Source: Ferruginibacter sp. (GTDB lineage: Bacteria > Bacteroidota > Bacteroidia > Chitinophagales > Chitinophagaceae). Taken from it: DNA of 6,650 bases. The position numbers and the translations under genes were made by a program. Of this stretch, positions 1 to 6,320 are shown piece after piece. The first letter of the stretch is position 1; each line of letters opens with the position of its first letter. The notes below the pieces were generated by a model that worked only from the letters and a program-made list of their open reading frames with translations, did no database searches and was not told where the DNA came from. Location: assembly GCA_025352435.1 (NCBI GenBank), contig JANXTN010000069.1, positions 1 through 6,650 on the forward strand. The letters are read 5' to 3'.

Positions 1-19
1 CTTCTTAATAAAAAATGAA

Positions 20-2413
20 ATGTCGGGTATTTTTTTTCGGAATATTATCATTTCCCGAATGGTATTCTGGCTATTCTTTTTTTCTGTCTCCATTTCTCTG
101 GTTATCATTTTTGAGAACGGTAGAAAAGAATTGAGAAACAGGCAACATTATGCAGAACTAATTGCAGCAAAAACAAACCCTATAAACAATGTTTTATTAA
201 ACACAGCTTTAACCGATTTTAATCCCGCACTTCTCGCTGAAAAGTTTTATTTATTTTATAATCAAGAAACCGCAGCTCATCTCAGAGATAGTTTATTTCA
301 CAATAATTTTACCGGATTCACTGATAAGTATGAAACTAAAATTTTAGCTTATGACAGTCTTGAAAACCCATTAAACAATCAGGATCCGGCTTCTTTTAAT
401 TCAATAACCGGCTTATTTACAACACAGGCAAAACCCACAGCGGTAAGAGGTTTGCTTTATTATTATTCTAAGTACGACGAAATAAATTATATTTCTAGAA
501 TTGTTATAAGAGATTTCAATAACCAACTGATGGGTTATGTGTTTGTTGTTATAAATGCTCAAAACGCATCTGCACAAAACCTTTCTCCGCAGCTTTTCAC
601 AAATACGAATAATAATTCAATTGAAAATTCAAATGATTATTCATATGCTGTTTATGATAAAGGCAAGCTAATAACGAGTCACAACGATTATGCATTTTCA
701 TCTCGCTATCAGGATAAATATTTTGCAGGCAGGTCTTTTTTAATGGATTCAAAAAACAATTACAATGAGCTCTGGTATAATGCAGGTGCCGATAAATATG
801 TAGTGCTGGTAAAAGAAAATAGAGTTCTAGTTGAACTCATTACTCTATTCTCTTACCTTTTTTGCGCTTTTTTAATTTTAAGTTGGTTGTCATGGATGAC
901 CGCCGTTGTTATACAATCGAAGTTTGATATTATAACCTTAAAAAAGAAATTTCAATTAACAATAAAACAACAAGTGCATGGCACCATTATATTTTTCAGC
1001 ATATTTTCATTTGTAATCATTGGCGTTGCTACTATTTTATTTTTTATAAACAGATATGAAAGAAACAACAAAGAAACGCTCAGCAGAACCATAAAAAATA
1101 TTGAAGAAGAAATTACAGCAGGTATTTCCGGAGAAAATATGCAGCGAAATGTTTTCACTTATAACTTTTTAGATGCTTCAACTCCAAGAGAGAAGCTGGT
1201 AAATAATCTCGCAAAAATCAATGGCCTGGATATTAATTTATACAGCCTATCCGGCGATCTACAAAACTCTTCGCTTCCTCTCCCCTACTTAAAAGGAATC
1301 ATCAGCACTAAAATGAATCCGGTTGCTTATGATCATCTAAGCAATGGAAAGGAGATTCAATATATCCAAAAAGAAAAAATTGGTACATTAGATTTTATTA
1401 GTGGCTATATTCCTGTTACCGACAGTTCGGGTAAAGACATTGCATACCTTAATATTCCAGACTACATTTCGCAATCAAAAATTAAAGAAGAAATATCAAA
1501 CTTCTTAATTACAATCATTAACCTCAACGCATTTATATTTTTAATTGCGGGAATTGTTGCATTGATTATTACTAACAGAATAACAAATTCTTTTTCGTTC
1601 ATAAGCGATAAAATGAAAAAAATTAACCTCGGTAAAACCAATGAACTGTTGGTGTGGAACAGGAATGATGAAATAGGTGCACTTGTTAATGAATATAACA
1701 AAATGCTTTTAAAACTTGATGAAAGTGCCGCTGCGCTTGCAAAAAGTGAAAGGGAAAGTGCATGGCAGGAAATGGCAAAACAGGTCGCGCATGAAATAAA
1801 AAATCCGCTTACACCTATGAAGTTAAGTATGCAGTTTCTACAAAAAGCTATCGAGAGTGGTACGCCAAATATTAAAGAACTTGGAGCGAGGGTTTCTGAA
1901 ACATTGGTAGAACAAATTGATCACCTAAGTCAGATAGCCGGAGAGTTTAGCAGGTTTGCATCAATAGAAAAAGCTACACCGGAAATCTTTAATATCAGTG
2001 AAGCTTTACTTTCAATAAAACAATTATACAGTACAAACGACAAACACGAGTTTGTATGGAAGCTTATGGATGAGAAAATTTTAATAAATGCTGATAAAAC
2101 TCATATTAACAGGATCCTTACGAATCTTATCCTGAACGGTATACAGGCCGCGGACGAAAAGATAAAACCTCGAATAGTAATAGAAGAAAAATTGACTGAA
2201 ACCCAAGTTCAGATAAAAATAACGGATAATGGGATTGGCATAAGTGATGACATAAAACCAAAAATATTCATGCCTAATTTTACTACTAAATCATCGGGCA
2301 CCGGTTTGGGCTTGGCTATGTGCAAACGAATGGCAGAACATGCTAATGGAGATTTACGGTATGAGACTTCCAGCAATGGAACATCATTTTTCTTAACGCT
2401 TCCATTAGCTTAA
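20..2413 (+). CDS. NtrY-like sensor histidine kinase, N-terminus possibly incomplete
   Basis: This is a membrane sensor kinase that should autophosphorylate on His591 and pass the phosphate to a response regulator not present here. Hydrophobic segments lie at about residues 14-32, 272-297, 321-343 and 496-518. They leave two predicted periplasmic regions (about 33-271 and 344-495), with basic residues on the predicted inner sides. A HAMP-like linker (about 519-572) follows, then HisKA with HEIKNPLTPMK at 591-601. The HATPase domain shows an N-box (NLILNGIQA, 702-710), G1 DNGIG (736-740), an F-box near 750 (FMPNFTTK) and G2 GTGLGL (760-765). The HEIKNPLTPMK block is typical of NtrY-like kinases; the signal sensed is unknown. 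The frame has no stop between base 2 and the ATG at 20, and no leader is visible, so the real protein may begin outside the window. The kinase assignment is firm; the start is not. Its stop lies 4 bp from the convergent PolX-like stop. Confidence 0.93.
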   Translation: MSGIFFRNIIISRMVFWLFFFSVSISLVIIFENGRKELRNRQHYAELIAAKTNPINNVLLNTALTDFNPALLAEKFYLFYNQETAAHLRDSLFHNNFTGFTDKYETKILAYDSLENPLNNQDPASFNSITGLFTTQAKPTAVRGLLYYYSKYDEINYISRIVIRDFNNQLMGYVFVVINAQNASAQNLSPQLFTNTNNNSIENSNDYSYAVYDKGKLITSHNDYAFSSRYQDKYFAGRSFLMDSKNNYNELWYNAGADKYVVLVKENRVLVELITLFSYLFCAFLILSWLSWMTAVVIQSKFDIITLKKKFQLTIKQQVHGTIIFFSIFSFVIIGVATILFFINRYERNNKETLSRTIKNIEEEITAGISGENMQRNVFTYNFLDASTPREKLVNNLAKINGLDINLYSLSGDLQNSSLPLPYLKGIISTKMNPVAYDHLSNGKEIQYIQKEKIGTLDFISGYIPVTDSSGKDIAYLNIPDYISQSKIKEEISNFLITIINLNAFIFLIAGIVALIITNRITNSFSFISDKMKKINLGKTNELLVWNRNDEIGALVNEYNKMLLKLDESAAALAKSERESAWQEMAKQVAHEIKNPLTPMKLSMQFLQKAIESGTPNIKELGARVSETLVEQIDHLSQIAGEFSRFASIEKATPEIFNISEALLSIKQLYSTNDKHEFVWKLMDEKILINADKTHINRILTNLILNGIQAADEKIKPRIVIEEKLTETQVQIKITDNGIGISDDIKPKIFMPNFTTKSSGTGLGLAMCKRMAEHANGDLRYETSSNGTSFFLTLPLA

Positions 2414-2417
2414 ACGC

Positions 2418-4076
2418 TTAAATCCCTTTTATAATTTTTCTGTTAGCAATGAATGCATCAAATTGTTGCAAAGAAAAACTGCTGAGGTTTTTTTCCTTTG
2501 GTAAAAGTGCTTTCTGTGCGGAAAAGACTCCATACTTGATATCATCAATCCCTTTTAAACTATGCGCATCCGGATTTATAGAAATCAATACCTCTTTTTC
2601 AAGCGCATATTTTATTTCTCTCCAATCAATATCCAATCGGTTTGGGTTTGCATTTAATTCAATTACCACATCGTTAGCTGCGCAGGCATCTATGATCTTT
2701 TTAAAGTCTAAAGGGTAACTTGGCCGGCTAAGCAACAACCTGCCGGTTAAATGTCCCAGAATAGTGGTGTAAGGGTTTTCAATTGCAGCTAGCAAACGTT
2801 TCATTGCTTTATCTTCCGTCATTTTAAGATTGCTGTGCACAGAAGCGATAACCAAGTCGAAGGTGCTTAAAATATTATTAGTATAATCCAGACTTCCATC
2901 GTTTAAAATATCGCTTTCAATACTTTTGAAAATTTTAAATGGAGCTAACTTATTATTTAATTGATCTATCTCAATATGCTGTGCTTTTATTTGGTCTTCC
3001 TTTAAACCTTGGGCATAAAAAGCAGATTTGCTATGGTCACTGATAGCCATATACTCAAGATCTTTTTCCATACATGTCCTTGCCATTTCTTCTATACTGT
3101 TATTTCCGTCGCTCCAAGTACTGTGGCAATGTATAAGGCCTTTTATATCATTTGCCTGAATGTGATGATGTGGAAACTCTTGACTCTTTAGAATTTCAGC
3201 ATTTTCTCTTACAAAAGCAGGCAAGTAGGGTAAATTTCGTAATTCAAAGTAATGTTCTTCGCTTTTAGCTAAATCTAATGGATGAACAAAATCCTGAAAA
3301 AAAGTAGGCGAACTAGAAGTCTCAACTAATTTTTCAAAAACCCGATCTTTTTCAGCATAAATTTTTACATTAATTCCTACATCAGTTGCGTACAAAATCT
3401 CATTTCCATTCTTAGTTGAAAGTGAAAAAGCTTCATTTTTTTTTATACTTTCTTCTATGTGGTTAACCTCTTCTTTAATTACAAATTGCAGCTGAGAAAT
3501 GACTTCCAACTGTCTTGCAAAATCGCCTGTGATAAATACTTTATTTTCACCGAAAAGCTTCTTTAAAAATTGATCAATTTCTTGTGCAATATTGATGGTT
3601 TGTGCGTAGAGAAAACTCCCTTTGTTCTTTAGATAAAATTCTATGTATTCTATAACTGCATTTTGAGTTTTCTCTCCAAAGCCTTTGTAAAGCTTGAGTC
3701 GGTTTTCTTTGCAGGCGTACAATAATTCACCAACACTTTCCAGTTCCATCTCTTTCCAAATTGTATTAATTTTTTTGGGGCCCAGTCCTTTTATTTTTAT
3801 CATTTCTAAAACGCCTGGAGGTGTTGAAAAAATAATTTTTTCTAACTGCAATAATGTTCCTGTTTTTATTAATTCCTCAATTTTTTTCGCGGATGATGGC
3901 CCTATTCCTTTTAAATATTGGATCTCGTTTATTTCAATTTCTGATAATTGCACAGATAATTTATCAATAGCAAATGCCGTAGATGAATATGATTTTGCCT
4001 TAAAAATGTTCTCTCCATTTATCTCCATCAATTTTGCAAGCAACGAAAATGAATCTGAAATTTGTGAATTATTCAT
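2418..4076 (-). CDS. polX: PolX-family protein: HhH + degenerate Pol beta-like palm + PHP phosphoesterase
   Basis: The architecture is that of bacterial PolX, and 552 residues is slightly short of the roughly 570 usual for the family. Residues 1-85 form the Pol beta-type 8-kDa/HhH region (LKGIGPSSAKKI, 55-66). A second HhH (IKGLGPKKI, 95-103) and a third HhH-like GFGEKT (132-137) follow. The palm covers about 175-260, and LPYLPAFVREN (282-292) is the usual linker. PHP runs from 311 to the end. The PHP metal ligands are all visible: H316, H318 and D323 (HCHSTWSDG), H348, E387, H414, H442 and D503/H505 (NPDAH). Family members are DNA polymerases with 3'-5' exonuclease or AP-endonuclease activity in the PHP domain, acting in base excision repair. 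In the palm, the usual GS-x-RR and G-D-x-D motifs read GDFAR (184-188) and SQLQ (194-197), and the third Asp position is K238. Nuclease function is therefore plausible and polymerase activity doubtful. The start at 4076 gives a complete HhH domain. Confidence 0.92.
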   Translation of the reverse strand: MNNSQISDSFSLLAKLMEINGENIFKAKSYSSTAFAIDKLSVQLSEIEINEIQYLKGIGPSSAKKIEELIKTGTLLQLEKIIFSTPPGVLEMIKIKGLGPKKINTIWKEMELESVGELLYACKENRLKLYKGFGEKTQNAVIEYIEFYLKNKGSFLYAQTINIAQEIDQFLKKLFGENKVFITGDFARQLEVISQLQFVIKEEVNHIEESIKKNEAFSLSTKNGNEILYATDVGINVKIYAEKDRVFEKLVETSSSPTFFQDFVHPLDLAKSEEHYFELRNLPYLPAFVRENAEILKSQEFPHHHIQANDIKGLIHCHSTWSDGNNSIEEMARTCMEKDLEYMAISDHSKSAFYAQGLKEDQIKAQHIEIDQLNNKLAPFKIFKSIESDILNDGSLDYTNNILSTFDLVIASVHSNLKMTEDKAMKRLLAAIENPYTTILGHLTGRLLLSRPSYPLDFKKIIDACAANDVVIELNANPNRLDIDWREIKYALEKEVLISINPDAHSLKGIDDIKYGVFSAQKALLPKEKNLSSFSLQQFDAFIANRKIIKGI

Positions 4077-4282
4077 CCTGTAAAATTATTGTTTAATAAA
4101 TACCAATAATGAAAAAATGTAGTGTAAATATTGAATAATGAATCAAATTGCAGAACACACAAATGTTTTGAGAATCACACTAGTTTTTTCGGCTTAATTT
4201 TTAAGAATGGATTAAGTAAAAAGGATAATGGAAAATATTTAACCTTGCTGCAAACGCCATGTACACCTATATTACAGCGCAT

Positions 4283-4309
4283 AAAAAAAGTCCCGCAAGA
4301 ATACGGGAC
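4283..4309 (-). terminator. Rho-independent terminator downstream of the histone-like gene
   Basis: Read on the minus strand, the stem arms GTCCCG (4309-4304) and CGGGAC (4295-4290) pair perfectly over 6 bp, 5 of them G:C or C:G. The loop has 8 bases and is followed at once by seven T residues (4289-4283). It lies about 33 bp past the stop codon of the histone-like gene, so it should end that transcript and any read-through from rplU-rpmA. On the plus strand there is no T tract after the hairpin, so it works in one direction. It also separates this unit from the PolX-like gene. Confidence 0.85.
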
Positions 4310-4341
4310 CATGAAATGTAGGATTTTTAAAGCAGGTTTTT

Positions 4342-4581
4342 TTACTTCTTAGCCGCCGCTTTTTTAGGAGCTGCCTTCTTTGCAGGAGCTGCCTTTTTAG
4401 CTGGAGCAGCTTTCTTTGCTGGAGCTGCTTTTTTTGCGGGTGCTGCTTTCTTAGCAGGCGCTGCTTTTTTTGCTGGAGCTGCTTTTTTAGGAGCTGCTTT
4501 TTTTGCAGGTGCTGCCTTCTTTGCAGGAGCTGCTTTTTTTGCTGCAGCTTTTTTAGGAGCTGCTTTTTTTGCTGTTGCCAT
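4342..4581 (-). CDS. Lys/Ala/Pro-rich histone H1-like DNA-binding protein
   Basis: This is a 79-residue protein using only five amino acids: 38 Ala, 28 Lys, 11 Pro, one Thr and the initiator Met. It consists of 14 KK pairs spaced by AAP, AAPA or AAA. Six consecutive AAPAKK hexapeptides occupy residues 34-69, and the two ends resemble each other (KKAAPKKAAAKK near the start, KKAAPKKAAAKK at the end). There is no Cys, acidic or aromatic residue and no folded domain. This composition matches the C-terminal tails of eukaryotic histone H1 and bacterial H1-like or AlgP-like proteins, which bind nucleic acid by charge. A role in nucleoid or RNA binding is inferred. It lies 80 bp downstream of rpmA on the same strand and has its own terminator. 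The ATG at 4581 is preceded by an A-rich leader without a Shine-Dalgarno sequence, as is usual in Bacteroidota. Synonymous codon differences between repeat units argue that it is a real coding gene. Confidence 0.82.
   Translation of the reverse strand: MATAKKAAPKKAAAKKAAPAKKAAPAKKAAPKKAAPAKKAAPAKKAAPAKKAAPAKKAAPAKKAAPAKKAAPKKAAAKK
4375..4482 (-). repeat. Six tandem 18-bp units encoding AAPAKK
   Basis: Inside the histone-like gene, 108 bp encode six identical AAPAKK hexapeptides in a row. At the DNA level all six 18-mers differ. Ala is encoded by GCA, GCT or GCG, Pro by CCT, CCA or CCC, and Lys by AAA or AAG. Unit length is a multiple of three, so gain or loss of a unit would change protein length without shifting the frame. 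Confidence 0.9.
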
Positions 4582-4618
4582 TTTTTTGAATTTAATTATG
4601 GTTAGTAAATAATACTTA

Positions 4619-4647
4619 AAAATATATACTATTTCGATACTACCAAA
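4619..4647 (-). promoter_or_regulatory. Possible promoter of the histone-like gene
   Basis: On the minus strand a TTTG (4647-4644) lies 17 bp upstream of TATATTTT (4626-4619). The latter matches the Bacteroidota -7 consensus TAnnTTTG except for the last base. It would place transcription start near 4610, giving a leader of about 28 nt. The match is imperfect, the region is AT-rich, and no terminator is visible between rpmA and this gene, so co-transcription from rplU is an equally good reading. Confidence 0.3.
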
Positions 4648-4661
4648 AAAAATTAAAAAAA

Positions 4662-4928
4662 TTACGCAGTTGCTTCAACCGCATTTACAGAAACAAACGT
4701 TCTATCGCCTTTTGTTTTTCTAAATTCAACCATACCATCTGTCATTGCGAAGATGGTAAAATCTCTACCAACACCCACGTTTTTACCCGGATGATATTGA
4801 GTACCACGCTGGCGAATAATGATATTTCCAGCAATGGCTGGTTGACCACCAAATATTTTTACACCTAATCTTTTGCTTTGTGAATCACGACCGTTTTTTA
4901 CGGAACCTTCACCTTTTTTATGTGCCAT
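4662..4928 (-). CDS. rpmA: 50S ribosomal protein bL27
   Basis: bL27 is a large-subunit protein whose flexible N-terminus reaches toward the peptidyl-transferase centre and helps hold tRNA. The 88-residue length is normal. The start [16 protein letters not shown] and the core [24 protein letters not shown] and VGVGRD (about residues 20-56) are the family signature. The protein begins directly with MAHKKG and lacks the cleavable N-terminal extension found in Firmicutes, so no Prp-type processing is expected. It follows rplU by 85 bp on the same strand, the widely conserved rplU-rpmA order. The leader contains two copies of AAACAACAAA, one of them immediately before the start, and no Shine-Dalgarno sequence. 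Confidence 0.98.
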   Translation of the reverse strand: MAHKKGEGSVKNGRDSQSKRLGVKIFGGQPAIAGNIIIRQRGTQYHPGKNVGVGRDFTIFAMTDGMVEFRKTKGDRTFVSVNAVEATA

Positions 4929-5013
4929 TTTTTGTTGTTTATTATTTTAGAAATTTGTTGTTTTTTTGTGCTTATTTATTGACGAATTTTCACCAATGAT
5001 TTAGAACAAACAA

Positions 5014-5319
5014 CTAGGCTATTGCGGTTACTTTTAAATGAGTATACTGAGTACGATGACCGTGCTTTTTACGGAAACCTTTTCTTCTTTTCATTTTAAA
5101 GGCAATAACTTTTTGACCTTTAACTAAGTCGCTAATTATTTCTGCGGTTACTATAGCTTTTACGCCTGCACCACTTAAAATGTCGTTGCCATTTTGAGTG
5201 AACAAAACTTCAGAAAATTCAACAGAATCTCCTGCTTTACCCTCAATATGAGGAACGTACAGGCTATCTCCTGCTTTTACTTTAAATTGCTGACCAGCTA
5301 TTTTTACAATTGCTAACAT
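5014..5319 (-). CDS. rplU: 50S ribosomal protein bL21
   Basis: bL21 binds 23S rRNA during assembly of the large subunit. The 101 residues match the family length. Recognisable blocks are the N-terminal MLAIVKIAGQQFKVKAGD (1-18), FSEVLF (35-40) and the basic C-terminal stretch KMKRRKGFRKKHGHRTQYT (75-93), which carries the conserved KRR-x-(6)-GHR pattern. It is the first gene of the rplU-rpmA unit. A perfect TAnnTTTG box lies 22 bp upstream of its start codon, so the mRNA leader is probably only about 15 nt. Confidence 0.98.
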   Translation of the reverse strand: MLAIVKIAGQQFKVKAGDSLYVPHIEGKAGDSVEFSEVLFTQNGNDILSGAGVKAIVTAEIISDLVKGQKVIAFKMKRRKGFRKKHGHRTQYTHLKVTAIA

Positions 5320-5341
5320 ATCGAATCCAAATTTAGGACTG

Positions 5342-5349
5342 CAAAAGTA
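5342..5349 (-). promoter_or_regulatory. rplU: Bacteroidota -7 promoter box for rplU-rpmA
   Basis: On the minus strand TACTTTTG (5349-5342) matches the Bacteroidota sigma consensus TAnnTTTG exactly and is followed by C, as is common. The start codon begins 22 bp downstream, so the transcript should start around 5335 with a leader of about 15 nt. No TTTG is seen at the usual upstream distance; that region is simply AT-rich. Confidence 0.6.
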
Positions 5350-5544
5350 AGAAAATTTTCATAAAATATTCTATCTTTTACAAGAATGTTGTTTTTATAG
5401 GAAGAAACAGTGTTTATGTTTTAATAAATTACATATTACCAATAAGTTATAATTTTTAAAGTTGTAAGTAGTGTGTATATGGTAAAATTTATTAAACGTT
5501 TCAAAATAAGCTAATTCAGGCATTGTTTTCAACGTATATGGTTT

Positions 5545-6291
5545 ATGGTTTACAAATCCTCAGCATCAACATTAGTTACAGCTTTATCGCTTTTATTAGC
5601 ATCCTTCATATATATGCCTTTGCAGAGTTGCAAAAAAAATTCTATGCCAACAGTTGGCTATGGTGGAACTCCTCCAGCAAGCTCGCAAAAAAGAATACTT
5701 GCCTTGGGAGATAGCTATACAATTGGCGAAGCTGTTACAGAGGCTGAAAGATTTTCCAACAAAACAATATCTATTATTACCACATCAGGTATCAACTTAA
5801 AATATCCTTCACAAATTGTTGCTCGAACTGGATGGACAACTCAAAACCTATTAAATGAATTATCGGTTTCCGGTAATGTGCTCACTCCTCCGTACGATGC
5901 AGTTACTTTATTAATTGGAGTGAACGATCAATATCAGCATGTAGATACGGCTTTATATAGAACAAGGTTTTTGCAATGCTTAAACAAAGCAATAGAATAC
6001 ACAGGCTCAAAAACAGAAAGAGTTTTCGTCCTGAGCATTCCTGATTACAGCGTAACGCCATTTGGTACAGGAAATGCTGCACAGATTGCTAAAGAGATAG
6101 ATTGGTTTAATGCCATTAATAAACAGGTAACCTTGCAAATGGGAATAAGCTACACAGATATTACTCCATCTAGCCGAATGGCGGCGACAGACAGAACATT
6201 GATTGCCGCTGATAGTTTACATCCTTCCGGAAAGGAGTATCAAAAATGGGCTAATATGCTTGCGCCCCAAATTCTGCCTGTGTTGCAATAA
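5545..6291 (+). CDS. SGNH/GDSL hydrolase, predicted lipoprotein
   Basis: This is a 248-residue SGNH-family esterase/lipase-like hydrolase. The N-terminus has a short basic segment, a hydrophobic stretch (about 10-26) and LQSC ending at Cys29, a plausible lipobox, so the mature protein would be anchored to a membrane outside the cytoplasm. Block I is ILALGDSYT (51-59) with nucleophile Ser57. A Gly in the block II region is G96. Block III is GVND (125-128) with Asn127. Block V is DSLHP (223-227) with Asp223 and His226. All four SGNH residues are therefore visible. The substrate cannot be read from the sequence; family members deacylate lipids, carbohydrates or thioesters. An in-frame stop at 5512-5514 and no other in-frame ATG support the start at 5545. 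Gln at position -2 of the lipobox is slightly unusual. The next gene starts 29 bp downstream on the same strand. Confidence 0.9.
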   Translation: MVYKSSASTLVTALSLLLASFIYMPLQSCKKNSMPTVGYGGTPPASSQKRILALGDSYTIGEAVTEAERFSNKTISIITTSGINLKYPSQIVARTGWTTQNLLNELSVSGNVLTPPYDAVTLLIGVNDQYQHVDTALYRTRFLQCLNKAIEYTGSKTERVFVLSIPDYSVTPFGTGNAAQIAKEIDWFNAINKQVTLQMGISYTDITPSSRMAATDRTLIAADSLHPSGKEYQKWANMLAPQILPVLQ

Positions 6292-6296
6292 TTTTG
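6289..6296 (+). promoter_or_regulatory. Candidate -7 promoter box for the GreA-like gene
   Basis: TAATTTTG matches TAnnTTTG exactly, overlaps the stop codon of the SGNH hydrolase gene and lies 24 bp before the next ATG. That spacing resembles the rplU promoter. No matching TTTG lies at the usual distance upstream. Given the AT-rich sequence a chance match is possible, and the two genes could instead form one transcript. Confidence 0.4.
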
Positions 6297-6320
6297 TTGC
6301 AAAGGTCTTCAAGTTCTACT

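Noticed and set aside
3694..4083. Plus-strand 129-codon open frame
   Set aside because: It lies wholly antisense to the conserved HhH region of the PolX-like gene and shows no family features.
4114..4121. TACATTTT on the minus strand as a promoter of the PolX-like gene
   Set aside because: It lacks the final G of TAnnTTTG, and the nearest TTTG is 22 bp upstream in AT-rich sequence. This is too weak to list as a feature.
4131..4352. Plus-strand 73-codon open frame between the PolX-like and histone-like genes
   Set aside because: It runs through the minus-strand terminator and into the end of the histone-like gene, has no recognisable motif, and lacks a promoter box. It is best seen as chance.
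4622..4644. Possible hairpin between rpmA and the histone-like gene (TACTA repeated)
   Set aside because: The two TACTA copies are direct, not inverted, so they cannot form a stem. No terminator is supported here.
5350..5544. Promoter or riboswitch for the SGNH hydrolase gene
   Set aside because: I found no exact TAnnTTTG box on the plus strand and no conserved RNA structure, only AT-rich sequence.
5523..5714. Alternative plus-strand 63-codon frame overlapping the SGNH hydrolase start
   Set aside because: It overlaps the signal peptide and GDS block of the real gene in another frame and has no motif.
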